Shown here: positions 6,400 through 12,090 of the stretch, piece by piece
How the letters are laid out: each line of letters begins with the position of its first letter
Numbering within the stretch: the first letter of the stretch is position 1
NCBI GenBank assembly: GCA_964531525.1
Contig: CAZHDF010000103.1
Span: 1 to 12,090 of the forward strand
Direction of reading: 5' to 3'
DNA: 12,090 nucleotides
Origin: CAYYWV01 sp964531525
GTDB taxonomy: Bacteria > Pseudomonadota > Alphaproteobacteria > JAAXGF01
Notes under the pieces: model-generated
Told to the model about the DNA's origin: nothing
Seen by the model: only the letters and a program-made list of their open reading frames with translations
The model's database searches: none
Translations under genes and position numbers: made by a program

Positions 6400-6791
6400 T
6401 GGCCAATCGTCATCGCGGCGAGGTCGAGGTCACGCTCGGCGGCGCGCGCTACACCCTGCGCCCGACCTTCGAGGCGCTCTGCGAGATCGAGGACCGGACC
6501 GGCCTCGGCCTGGTCGAGCTCGCGCGGCGCTTCTGGGAGGGGCGCTTCGGCGCCCGCCAGCTCGCGGTCGTGCTCTGGGCCGGCATCCGCGCCGCCGGGG
6601 GAGACGCGCCCGACTACGCGCGCATCGGCCAGCTTGTCGTCGAGCAGGGGTTCCAGGACCTCGCCGGCCCGGTCGCGCGGTTTCTCGCGGGCGTCATCGG
6701 CGGCGAGGAGGAGGAACACGCCGACCCAGCCCCCGCGCCGAAAAAAAAAGCGCGGACGACGCCCGCGCCGCCATCCCCTGGCGGCGGCTGA
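6399..6791 (+). CDS. Tail assembly chaperone, GTA g10-like (TAC_11 type), upstream frame of a probable frameshift pair
   Basis: The protein has 130 residues. Residues 1-100 match the short 'gene transfer agent family' tail chaperones: NRHRGEVEVTLGGARYTLRP, FEALCEIEDRTGLGLVELAR, a middle RQLAVVLWAGIRAAG helix and the end GPVARFLAGVIGG. The remaining 30 residues are an acidic patch, then Pro/Ala/Lys. The start shares a base with the portal stop; the stop TGA shares a base with the ATG at 6791. A run of nine A at 6741-6749 encodes Lys115-117 in frame. By analogy with lambda gpG/gpGT, this product would coat the tape measure during tail assembly, and a minority of ribosomes would slip -1 into the next frame to give a 199-residue fusion. 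The family call is good; the frameshift is inference from sequence. Confidence 0.85.
   Translation: MANRHRGEVEVTLGGARYTLRPTFEALCEIEDRTGLGLVELARRFWEGRFGARQLAVVLWAGIRAAGGDAPDYARIGQLVVEQGFQDLAGPVARFLAGVIGGEEEEHADPAPAPKKKARTTPAPPSPGGG
6741..6786 (+). promoter_or_regulatory. Candidate programmed -1 frameshift site: nine-A slippery run plus downstream hairpins
   Basis: Nine A (6741-6749) are read as three Lys codons in the chaperone frame. A -1 slip puts ribosomes in the frame of the next chaperone, which is open from the run to the TGA at 6995-6997. Right after the run GCGCGG (6750-6755) can pair with CCGCGC (6763-6768); alternatively an 8-bp stem CGCCGCCA/TGGCGGCG with a 5-base loop forms at 6766-6786. 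The second stem sits where a Shine-Dalgarno for ATG 6791 would be. Homopolymer runs this long are unexpected in such GC-rich coding DNA. Confidence 0.65.
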
Positions 6792-6997
6792 TGGCCGTCG
6801 CCCTCGGCGAGCTCGGTCTCGCGCCCGAGGTCTTCTGGGCCATGACGCCGGCCGAGTTCGAGGCCCTGGTCTCGGGCGGCCGGGCGGGGCGGGGGTCCAC
6901 GCCGGAACGCGCGGCGCTGGCCGACATGATGGCGCGCTTCCCGGACCGGGCCCGGCGCTCGCGTAATCATCGTTCTCCAAGCGAAGGACAACCATGA
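6791..6997 (+). CDS. Second tail chaperone, GTA g10.1-like (TAC_6 type), likely expressed by frameshift from the upstream gene
   Basis: From ATG 6791 the product is 68 residues: MAVALGELGLAPEVFWAMTP, then AEFEALVSG, and near the end ALADMMARFPD, the pattern of the short chaperones that follow g10 in GTA-like clusters. In that family a Trp-x-x-Leu-Met segment precedes the Ala/Gly-rich helix. Here the matching residues IPWRRLM are encoded just upstream of the ATG (6773-6793) in the same frame, with no ATG, GTG or TTG ahead of them. The simplest reading is that the true product is the C-terminal part of a -1 frameshift fusion from the nine-A run. The alternative is translational coupling at TGATG with loss of the Trp segment; the Shine-Dalgarno is poor. 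The last 14 residues are unlike the family. The stop overlaps the tape measure start (ATGA). Confidence 0.75.
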   Translation: MAVALGELGLAPEVFWAMTPAEFEALVSGGRAGRGSTPERAALADMMARFPDRARRSRNHRSPSEGQP

Positions 6998-7746
6998 CCG
7001 ATACAGCCTTCCGGGTCTCGGCCGGCGACGGCCGCGCGCTCGACCGGGCGCTCGCCGCGCTCGCCGCGTCCACCGCGCGGACCGGGCCGGGCGCGTTCCC
7101 CAACGTCGCCGGCGCCTCGCGCGCGCGGCTCGAGGGCGCGATCGACCGGCTTCTCCGGGCGGTCGCCGACGGGCTCGTCGGGGCGATCCCGACCGCGGGC
7201 GCGCGCATCGACGGTCTCGGCCGGGGCCTGCGCGCGAGCTTCCGGGGCTTCGGCCGCTCGCTCGTGCGCTCGGTTCTGGACAGCCTGCAAGCGACGCTCG
7301 CCGACGCGCTCGGCGAGGCCCTGCCCGCGCTTCTCGGCGGCGGGCGCGCGAGCGGGGGCGGTGGCCTGGGCGGCTCGCTCCTGCGCGCGGTCCTGCCGTC
7401 GTTCGGCGGCGGGACGGCGTTCCCGGTCGCGCCCGGCGGGGTGCCGATCTCGCCCTTCGGCGGGCTCGCGCGCGGCGGGCGCGTCGCGCCGGGACGCGCC
7501 TTCCTGGTTGGCGAGGCGGGACCCGAGCTGTTCGTGCCGTCCACCGCCGGCGAGATCGTTCCCAACGAGCGCCTCGCCGCCGCGCCGGCGGTGAGCGTGG
7601 TCCAGAACTTCGACCTGCGCGGCGCGGACCTCGCCGCGGTCGCCGCGCTCAGGCGCGAATCGGCGCGCATCAAGCGCGAGCTCGTCGCCGAGATCGCCGC
7701 CTCGGCGCGGCGCGGCGGCACCTTCGCCCGCCTGCCGCGGGTTTGA
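6994..7746 (+). CDS. Short tail tape measure protein
   Basis: The protein has 250 residues. ATG 6994 overlaps the previous stop (ATGA) and has GAAGGA about 6 bases upstream. Residues 40-110 are helical and amphipathic. Residues 113-165 are Gly-rich and hydrophobic, typical of the membrane-active part of tape measures. Residues 159-191 (LARGGRVAPGRAFLVGEAGP, then ELFVPSTAGEIVPN) are the conserved tape-measure C-terminal signature; a last basic helix follows. It sets tail length and leaves the tail ahead of DNA. At 250 residues it is close to the short tape measures of GTAs (just over 200) and far below the 600-1500 of most siphophages, so it implies a tail of only some 30-40 nm, or else a truncated copy keeping mainly the C-terminus. 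It follows the chaperones, as expected. Confidence 0.85.
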   Translation: MTDTAFRVSAGDGRALDRALAALAASTARTGPGAFPNVAGASRARLEGAIDRLLRAVADGLVGAIPTAGARIDGLGRGLRASFRGFGRSLVRSVLDSLQATLADALGEALPALLGGGRASGGGGLGGSLLRAVLPSFGGGTAFPVAPGGVPISPFGGLARGGRVAPGRAFLVGEAGPELFVPSTAGEIVPNERLAAAPAVSVVQNFDLRGADLAAVAALRRESARIKRELVAEIAASARRGGTFARLPRV

Positions 7747-7787
7747 GCCCGGCGGTTCCCGGTCCAAGGCACATGAACGAGGAGTCC

Positions 7788-8456
7788 ATGCACAGACAGA
7801 CACTCGACCGGCCCTTCGCGCTCAAGGCGCTCGACGAGCGCGGCGTGTTCGAGGGCTACGCCAGCGTCTTCGGCGTCGTCGACGGGTTCAACGATCTGGT
7901 CGCGCCCGGGGCCTTCGCCCGCACGCTCGCGCGCCGCGACGGCGGGCGCGGCGTCAAGCTCCTGTGGCAGCACGACGCGCGCGAGCCCATCGGCGCCTTC
8001 GAGGCGATGGGCGAGGACGCGCGCGGGCTTTGGGTGCGCGGGCGGCTGCTGCTCGACGTGCGCCGGGGCGCCGAGGCGCACGCGCTTCTCAAGGCGGGCG
8101 CGATCGATGGGCTGTCGATCGGCTACACCGCCGTCGAGGCCGAGATCGAGCCGCGCTCCGGCCTGCGCCGCCTGACCGAGATCGATCTTTGGGAGATCAG
8201 CCTGGTCACCTTCCAGGCCTGCCCGGGGGCGAGCGTGGATGCGGTCAAGGGCCGTGTTCCGCCCCCGGCGACCACGATTCGCGCGTTCGAGCGCTTCCTG
8301 CGGGATGCGGGAGGCTATTCGCGCAACGCCGCCAAGGCGCTCGCCGCCGGCGGCTTCCACGCCCTCGCGCAGCGGGACGTTGACGACGAGACGGCGGAGA
8401 TGGTGGCGCGCCTGGCGCGCGCCGCCGCGATCCTCACCAACCGCAAGGAGGGATAA
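7788..8456 (+). CDS. HK97-type prohead maturation protease (U35/S78)
   Basis: The protein has 222 residues from ATG 7788, chosen for the GAGGAG three bases upstream. ATG 7773 has only AAGG, and the frame upstream starts at a TTG inside the previous stop. Family features: FEGYASVFGVVDGFNDLVAP (21-40), GAFARTLARR (41-50), catalytic His62 in LLWQHD with REPIG after it, and catalytic Ser110 in DGLSIGY, then LTEIDLWEISLVTF (129-142). The segment after residue 150 is variable and probably removed on maturation. It cleaves the capsid delta domain and itself inside the prohead. The capsid gene follows after six bases, and its Shine-Dalgarno overlaps this stop codon. Unusually, it is separated from the portal gene by the tail chaperone and tape measure genes. 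Confidence 0.94.
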   Translation: MHRQTLDRPFALKALDERGVFEGYASVFGVVDGFNDLVAPGAFARTLARRDGGRGVKLLWQHDAREPIGAFEAMGEDARGLWVRGRLLLDVRRGAEAHALLKAGAIDGLSIGYTAVEAEIEPRSGLRRLTEIDLWEISLVTFQACPGASVDAVKGRVPPPATTIRAFERFLRDAGGYSRNAAKALAAGGFHALAQRDVDDETAEMVARLARAAAILTNRKEG

Positions 8457-8462
8457 CCCATC

Positions 8463-9650
8463 ATGCAAACCAGAGAGGTGAAGGCAGCGGTCGACGCGCT
8501 CGCCTCGGCGTTCGAGGACTTCAAGCAGGCCAACGACGAGGCGCTACGCCAGAAGGCCGACAAGGGCGCCGTCGACGCCCTGACCGAGGCCAAGCTCGCG
8601 CGTCTCGACGACGAGATCGACCGGCTTCGCGGCGACCTCGACCGCACCCGGGCGAGCCTCGGCCGTCCGGCGGCCGACGGCGCGGGGCCGGGCGACGCCA
8701 CCGCCGCCGAGCACAAGGCGGCGCTCGGGGCGTATCTGCGCAAGGGCGACGAGACCGGGCTCGCGCGCATCGAGCGCAAGGCGCTTTCGGTCGAGACCGA
8801 CCCCGAGGGCGGCTATTTGGTCACCGGCCAGATGGCCGAGCGGATCGTCTCGTCGGTGTTCGAGACCAGCCCCATGCGGCGCGTCGCCTCGGTCGAGAGC
8901 ATCTCCACCGACAGCCTCGAGATGCTGGTCGACAAGAACGAGGCGGGCGCCGGCTGGGTCGCCGAGAGCGAGGCCCGGGCCGAGACCGCCTCGCCCGATC
9001 TCGCCAAGGTCGTGATCCCGGTCCACGAGATCTACGCCGAGCCGCGCGCGACCCAGAAGCTGATCGACGACGCCAGCATCGACGTCGAGGCCTGGCTCGC
9101 CGACAAGGTGGCCGAGAAGTTCGCCCGCATGGAGGCCACGGCCTTCGTCGGCGGCTCGGGCGTCGGCCAGCCGCGCGGCTTTCTGACCTATCCGGCGGGC
9201 ACCGCCTGGGGCCAGATCGAGCAGGTCAACTCGGGCAGCGCCGGCGCGGTCACCGCCGACGGGGTGATCGACCTTCAGCACGCGCTCAAGGAGGGCTACG
9301 GCGCCAACGCCGTCTGGCTCGCCAACCGGCTCGCGGTCCGCGACCTGCGCAAGCTCAAGGACGTCGACGGCCAGTACCTGTGGCAGCCGGGCCTCCGGGC
9401 GGGGAGCCAGGACACGCTTCTCGGCCGGCCGATCTTGATCGCGAGCGACATGCCCGCGCCGGCGGCGAACAGCCTGTCGATCGCCTATGGCGACTTCGCG
9501 CGCGGCTACCAGATCGTCGACCGGATCGGCGTGCGCGTGCTGCGCGATCCCTTCACCGCCAAGCCCTACGTCAAGTTCTACACCACCAAGCGCGTGGGCG
9601 GCGACGTCGTGAACTTCGAGGCCATCAAGCTCCAGAAGCTGGTGGCCTAG
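8463..9650 (+). CDS. HK97-fold major capsid protein
   Basis: The protein has 395 residues, with AAGGAGG 11 bases upstream of ATG 8463. Residues 1-66 form the delta (scaffold) domain, a charged coiled coil (FEDFKQANDEALRQKADKG, then LDDEIDRLRGDLDR). Residues 67-105 are a linker, and the mature shell domain starts near KALSVETDPEGGYLV (106-120), so the protease probably cuts around there. Later segments include SPMRRVASVESISTDSLEML, ETASPDLAKVVIPVHEIYAE (E-loop and P-domain region), ARMEATAFVGGSGVGQPRGF, LKEGYGANAVWLANRLAVRD, LLGRPILIASDMP, and the end PFTAKPYVKFYTTKRVGGDV. These match the GTA g5/HK97 gp5 family over full length. It should be the most abundant structural protein. A large hairpin follows the stop codon. 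Confidence 0.97.
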   Translation: MQTREVKAAVDALASAFEDFKQANDEALRQKADKGAVDALTEAKLARLDDEIDRLRGDLDRTRASLGRPAADGAGPGDATAAEHKAALGAYLRKGDETGLARIERKALSVETDPEGGYLVTGQMAERIVSSVFETSPMRRVASVESISTDSLEMLVDKNEAGAGWVAESEARAETASPDLAKVVIPVHEIYAEPRATQKLIDDASIDVEAWLADKVAEKFARMEATAFVGGSGVGQPRGFLTYPAGTAWGQIEQVNSGSAGAVTADGVIDLQHALKEGYGANAVWLANRLAVRDLRKLKDVDGQYLWQPGLRAGSQDTLLGRPILIASDMPAPAANSLSIAYGDFARGYQIVDRIGVRVLRDPFTAKPYVKFYTTKRVGGDVVNFEAIKLQKLVA

Positions 9651-9656
9651 AGTCTT

Positions 9657-9752
9657 TTCCACTTCCGTGGAATCGCACCGGCCCGCTCTCCCGCCCGGCC
9701 ACCCACAGCGTACGATTCCGTTGGGTGGCCGGGCGGGGGAGCGGGCCGGTGC
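9657..9752. repeat. Tandem hairpins after the capsid gene: 6-bp stem, then 31-bp near-perfect inverted repeat
   Basis: First comes TTCCAC/GTGGAA (9657-9662 with 9667-9672, loop TTCC). Two bases later a 31-base arm (9675-9705) is complementary to 9722-9752 around a 16-base loop, with a single mismatch that in RNA is a G-U pair. The loop contains CGATTCC (9713-9719), complementary to GGAATCG at 9669-9675, so an alternative fold is possible. No U tract follows on either strand, so it is not a classical intrinsic terminator. It could protect the capsid mRNA 3' end, lower read-through, or be a dispersed REP/MITE-like repeat. Confidence 0.85.
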
Positions 9753-9786
9753 CGTCAAGACATGATCTAGAGAGGGGAGAGCAGCC

Positions 9787-10170
9787 ATGACCACACGCGA
9801 TTTGACCAGCAACCTCGACGTCCGCTCGTCGCTCGATCCCAAGGACTACACCGCCTCGGCCAACGGCGCGGCGGTCGATCTCCGGGGGTTCGAGAGCGCG
9901 GCCGTCGCCTTCGTCGTCGGCACCGTGACCGACGGCACCCACACGCCGAGCGTCGAGGAAAGCGACGACGGCGCCGCCTGGCAGGCGGTGGCGGCGGGCG
10001 ATCTTTCGGGCGCGCTCGCCAACCTCGCGAGCGGAGTCAACCAGCGGGTCGGCTACCGGGGGGCCAAGCGCTATCTGCGCGCGGTGCTCACGGTGGCGGG
10101 CGCGACCGTCGGCGCCCGCGCCGCCGCCGTCGTGATTCGCGGCAACGCGGTTCAGCGGCCGGTGGCGTAG
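9787..10170 (+). CDS. Small conserved phage protein after the capsid gene, candidate decoration or head-associated protein
   Basis: The protein has 127 residues; ATG 9787 has a GAGAGGGGAG Shine-Dalgarno. The pattern DLRGFESAAVAFVVGTVTDG, then THTPSVEESDD, AAWQAVAAGDLSGA, VNQRVGYRGAKRYLRAVLTV and a final AAVVIRG is a recurring one in phages just downstream of the capsid gene. It is dominated by predicted beta strands with short turns, has no signal peptide or membrane segment, and fits a small beta-sandwich of the kind used for capsid decoration or head fibres. I cannot name a characterised homologue. It is isolated from its neighbours by a 31-bp hairpin upstream and a terminator-like hairpin downstream, which would set its dosage apart from the rest of the operon. 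Confidence 0.72.
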   Translation: MTTRDLTSNLDVRSSLDPKDYTASANGAAVDLRGFESAAVAFVVGTVTDGTHTPSVEESDDGAAWQAVAAGDLSGALANLASGVNQRVGYRGAKRYLRAVLTVAGATVGARAAAVVIRGNAVQRPVA

Positions 10171-10171
10171 C

Positions 10172-10267
10172 GGAACCGGCCGGGGCCGGAAGCCGGGCGC
10201 GCGGGCACGTCACGTCCAAGCACCCGGCCCGGCCGACCCGCTTCCGGCTCCCGGCCGGAGCCTTTTC
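10172..10267 (+). terminator. Probable intrinsic terminator or attenuator after the 127-residue gene
   Basis: GGCTCC (10246-10251) pairs with GGAGCC (10257-10262) across a 5-base loop and is followed at once by TTTTCT (10263-10268). The same right arm can also pair with 10172-10193 in a longer fold with a bulge and two mismatches, around a GC-rich loop of about 46 bases. Read-through must occur for the connector gene 25 bases further on, unless it has its own promoter; I see no convincing one. Confidence 0.6.
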
Positions 10268-10292
10268 TCAATCGCGCGAACACGGGGACAGC

Positions 10293-10874
10293 ATGAGGGG
10301 ATTGACACGAACCGCGCCGCCGGCGAGCGAGCCGGTGAGCCTGGCCGACGCCAAGGCGCATCTGCGCGTCGACACGGCCGACGACGACGCCTTGATCCAG
10401 GGGCTGATCGCCGCCGCGCGCCAGAGCGCGGAGGAGCACCTGCGCCGCGCGCTCGTGACCCAGAGTTGGCGGCTCACGCTCGACCGCTTTCCGGGCGGTT
10501 CGGGCGTGATCGAGCTGCCGCGTCCGCCGCTGGTCTCGGTCTCGGCGGTGACGGTCTATGACGCCGCCGATACCGCGAGCCTAGTCGCCGCCGCCGATTA
10601 CATCGTCGATGCCACGCGCGCGCCGGGGCGCATCCTGCCGCGTGTCGGGCGGCCCTGGCCGGTGGTCGGGCGGACGGCCGCGGGCGTCGAGATCGACTAT
10701 GTCGCGGGCTACGGCGCGGCCTCGGCGGTGCCCGAGGCGATCCGCCAGGGAATCCTGATGCTTCTCGCCCATTTCTACGCCCACCGCGAGGCCGCGATTC
10801 CCGACGGCCGGATCGCGGCGATTCCCTTCGGCGTCGCCGCGCTGTGGCGCCCCTATCGGGTTCTCGGCCTGTGA
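10293..10874 (+). CDS. Head-tail connector protein (gp6-like, phiE125 gp8 / GTA g6 type)
   Basis: The protein has 193 residues; ATG 10293 has CGGGGA about 5 bases upstream. The N-terminus shows the family pattern EPVSLADAKAHLRVDTADDD (13-32), then ALIQGLIAAARQSAEEHLRR (33-52) and ALVTQSWRLTLDRFPGG, followed by a strand-rich middle with LPRPPLVSVSAVTVYD, then GVEIDYVAGYG and the end PEAIRQGILMLLAHFYAHRE (148-167). These are typical of head-tail adaptors that form a ring below the portal, as in HK97 gp6. The C-terminal WRPYRVLGL is the usual end. The stop overlaps the GTG start of the next gene by four bases (GTGA), so the two are co-translated. Confidence 0.9.
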   Translation: MRGLTRTAPPASEPVSLADAKAHLRVDTADDDALIQGLIAAARQSAEEHLRRALVTQSWRLTLDRFPGGSGVIELPRPPLVSVSAVTVYDAADTASLVAAADYIVDATRAPGRILPRVGRPWPVVGRTAAGVEIDYVAGYGAASAVPEAIRQGILMLLAHFYAHREAAIPDGRIAAIPFGVAALWRPYRVLGL

Positions 10875-11209
10875 GCGGGGAGGCGCCGGGCGCGGGCGCG
10901 CTGCGCCACCGCGTCACGCTCCAGACGCCGCAGGAGACGGCCGACGGCGGCGGCGGCGCGAGCGTGGCCTGGACCGACCTCGCCGTCGTCTGGGCGGCGA
11001 TCGAGCCGCTTCGCGGGTCCGAGCGCCCGCGCGCGGGCCAGATCGAGAGCCCGCTCACCCACCGCGTCGTCATCCGCCATCGCGACGACGTGACGCCGCG
11101 CCTGCGCATCAAATTCGGGGCGCGGCTGTTCAACATCCGCGCGGTGATCGATCCGGGCGAGCGCCGTTGTCACCTCGAGCTTCTGTGCGAGGAAGGGGTG
11201 GCGACGTGA
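10871..11209 (+). CDS. Phage head closure / head-tail joining protein (SPP1 gp16-like)
   Basis: The protein has 112 residues from GTG 10871, which overlaps the previous stop as GTGA; an upstream in-frame GTG at 10844 is less likely. It has the adaptor pattern LRHRVTLQTPQETADGGGG, then VAWTDLAVVWAAIEPLRGSE, THRVVIRHRDDVTPRLRIKF and RLFNIRAVIDPGERRCHLEL, which is the whole fold of the head-tail adaptor family (HK97 gp7, SPP1 gp16, GTA g7). The length of 110-115 is normal. It closes the connector and prevents DNA leakage before the tail binds. A 29-base gap separates it from the next gene. Confidence 0.9.
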   Translation: MSGEAPGAGALRHRVTLQTPQETADGGGGASVAWTDLAVVWAAIEPLRGSERPRAGQIESPLTHRVVIRHRDDVTPRLRIKFGARLFNIRAVIDPGERRCHLELLCEEGVAT

Positions 11210-11238
11210 GCGCATCTTCGAGCGAGGGGGCGTAAGCC

Positions 11239-11643
11239 ATGTCCGCCGACAGTTCCTGGGAACTCCAAAAAGCGGTGTACGACGCGCTGACCGGCGATAG
11301 CACGCTGATGGCGCTGGTGCAGGGCGTTTACGACCACGTGCCGCAAGGATCGGCCTTTCCCTATGTCGTGATCGGCGAGGGAACGGCGCGCGCCTGGGGC
11401 GCCGCCGGTCTCGACGGGATCGAGGCGACGCTCGCGATCCATGTCTGGAGCCGCGAACGCGGCTTGCGCGAGGTCAAGACCGTCTCGGCCGAGATCCACC
11501 GCATCCTCCACGACGCGAGCCTCGCGCTCGCCGGGCATACGCTGGTGGGCCTGCGCTTCGCCTTCGCCGAGACCGCGCTCGAGCCCGACGGGGCGACGCG
11601 CCACGGCGTGATCTCGTTCCGCGCCGTGACCCATACGCCGTGA
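11239..11643 (+). CDS. DUF3168 tail terminator / tail completion protein (GTA g8 type)
   Basis: The protein has 134 residues; ATG 11239 has GAGGGGG upstream. Pattern: WELQKAVYDALTGDSTLMAL (7-26), then VYDHVPQGSAFPYVVIGEGT, AAGLDGIEATLAIHVWSRER, a VKTVSAEIHRILHDASLALA helix, VGLRFAFAETALEPDG and an HGVISFRAVTH end strand. This is the full DUF3168 domain. Members of the family form a hexameric ring that caps the tail tube and joins it to the head. Its stop overlaps the GTG start of the gp10-type gene by four bases. Confidence 0.92.
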   Translation: MSADSSWELQKAVYDALTGDSTLMALVQGVYDHVPQGSAFPYVVIGEGTARAWGAAGLDGIEATLAIHVWSRERGLREVKTVSAEIHRILHDASLALAGHTLVGLRFAFAETALEPDGATRHGVISFRAVTHTP

Positions 11644-12090
11644 TCGCCCGGCCCGCCGCGCGCCCCGTCATGCGTCCCCCGGCCTTCGCGATCCATTGGC
11701 GGGTCGATCTTGTGGCCTGGATCGAGGCGACCGCCCGCGCGCCCGGCGCGCCGCTCGCGCCATTGGGCGGCGCGGCGGTCGAGATCACGCACGGACCGCC
11801 CGAACCGGGCGTCGCGCTCACCGCCGCGCTGCGCCTGCGCATCAAAACCGGCGCGGCGGCGGGACCGCTCGACGCGGCGCTCCGCGCCTTCGTCGCGACC
11901 GCCACGCGGGACTTGCGCGACGCGCTGCGCGCCCGCGTCATCGGTCGAATCTCACGCAGCGGCCGCCTCGCGCGCGGCATCGCCCTCGTTCCCGACGACG
12001 ACGGCCTCGGCGCGCATGTCGGCACGGACGCGCCCTATGCCTGGTTCGTCGAGTTCGGCACCGCGCGCCAGCCGGCGCGCCCCTTCATCC
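11640..12090 (+). CDS. HK97 gp10-type head-tail/minor tail protein, 3' end beyond the window
   Basis: The frame is open from GTG 11640, which overlaps the previous stop (GTGA), to the window edge, giving 150 residues so far; ATG 11670 is another possible start. Residues 18-100 are mainly helical (VDLVAWIEA, then LDAALRAFVATATRDLRDAL). The family signature follows: SGRLARGIALVP (107-118) and PYAWFVEFGTARQPARPFI (132-150), which matches the conserved 'YA-x-FVEFGT...ARPF' end of the HK97 gp10 family. Only a few tens of residues should be missing. In many siphophages this gene lies before the DUF3168 gene; here it comes after it. The major tail protein gene would be expected soon after the window. 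Confidence 0.85.
   Translation, partial: MIARPAARPVMRPPAFAIHWRVDLVAWIEATARAPGAPLAPLGGAAVEITHGPPEPGVALTAALRLRIKTGAAAGPLDAALRAFVATATRDLRDALRARVIGRISRSGRLARGIALVPDDDGLGAHVGTDAPYAWFVEFGTARQPARPFI

Larger units (their letters stand above)
458..12090. mobile_element. Prophage or GTA-like element, one end visible, continues past the window
   Basis: A repressor, two small regulatory-type proteins, and an almost complete packaging, head and head-tail set lie in one block. The block continues beyond the right edge; no major tail protein, distal tail, baseplate or lysis gene is inside the window. The left limit must lie near 421-457, because the GFA gene to the left is host-like. I see no integrase, excisionase, replication gene, tRNA or direct-repeat attachment core on this side. 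The packaging and head proteins are HK97-like, and the chaperones resemble the g10/g10.1 pair of the Rhodobacter-type GTA. Whether it is an active prophage, a relic or a domesticated particle system cannot be told from this side alone. Confidence 0.85.

Noticed and set aside
7743..7787. TTG 7743 or ATG 7773 as start of the protease
   Set aside because: ATG 7788 has a strong GAGGAG at a spacing like that of the large terminase, and the family homology begins just after it.
6333..8468. Minus-strand open frame of 711 codons over the chaperone, tape measure and protease genes
   Set aside because: Low-complexity shadow of real plus-strand genes; no motif and no ribosome binding site seen.
9670..9718. 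GANTC (CcrM methylation) sites in the post-capsid hairpin as targets of the GcrA-like protein
   Set aside because: GAATC and GATTC occur here only because the two segments are complementary, and GANTC also occurs inside coding sequence elsewhere in the window, so there is no enrichment argument.
8544..9842. Minus-strand open frame of 432 codons over the capsid gene
   Set aside because: Antisense shadow of an unmistakable HK97 capsid gene.
1..12090. tRNA genes, CRISPR arrays, insertion sequences, integrase
   Set aside because: Looked for and not seen: no regularly spaced repeats, no transposase or recombinase motifs, and no convincing cloverleaf.

Overview
The window is very GC-rich with strong G/C bias at third codon positions. 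It looks like a chromosomal segment of an alphaproteobacterium, possibly Rhodospirillales-like, carrying one side of a siphovirus-type prophage or a gene-transfer-agent-like (GTA-like) element. The alphaproteobacterial assignment rests on a GcrA-like protein, a DUF6362-type protein, tail chaperones of the GTA g10/g10.1 type, and a GAAC-N7-GAAC direct repeat, which is the LexA-box architecture of this class. All family assignments come from reading the translations; no database was searched.

Layout. Positions 1-420 hold the 3' part of a host-type GFA-domain zinc enzyme. Facing it, after only 37 bases, is a minus-strand S24/LexA-type repressor (458-1189). The 148-bp divergent control region (1190-1337) holds candidate overlapping promoters, two short dyads and the LexA-type box. 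Rightward from there everything is on the plus strand: a GcrA-like zinc-ribbon protein, a DUF6362-type protein, a candidate promoter with a 16-bp palindrome, small terminase, large terminase, portal, two tail assembly chaperone frames, a short tape measure protein, prohead protease, HK97-type major capsid protein, a small head-associated protein flanked by large hairpins, head-tail connector, head closure protein, DUF3168 tail terminator, and an HK97 gp10-type protein that runs off the window end.

How the parts work together. The repressor probably shuts off the rightward promoter; DNA damage would release it by self-cleavage and, if the LexA-type box is real, also by loss of host LexA. The terminase pair packages DNA through the portal into a capsid matured by the protease. 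The connector, head closure and tail terminator proteins join head to tail. The chaperone and tape measure genes drive tail assembly.

The points most worth attention are: (i) a run of nine A, in frame, near the end of the first chaperone gene, where a -1 slip enters the second chaperone frame upstream of its ATG and restores a conserved-looking Pro-Trp segment that the ATG start would lose; (ii) the placement of the chaperone/tape-measure module between portal and protease instead of after the head-tail genes; (iii) a 31-bp near-perfect inverted repeat after the capsid gene; and (iv) the absence of integrase, replication and lysis genes between the repressor and the packaging operon.
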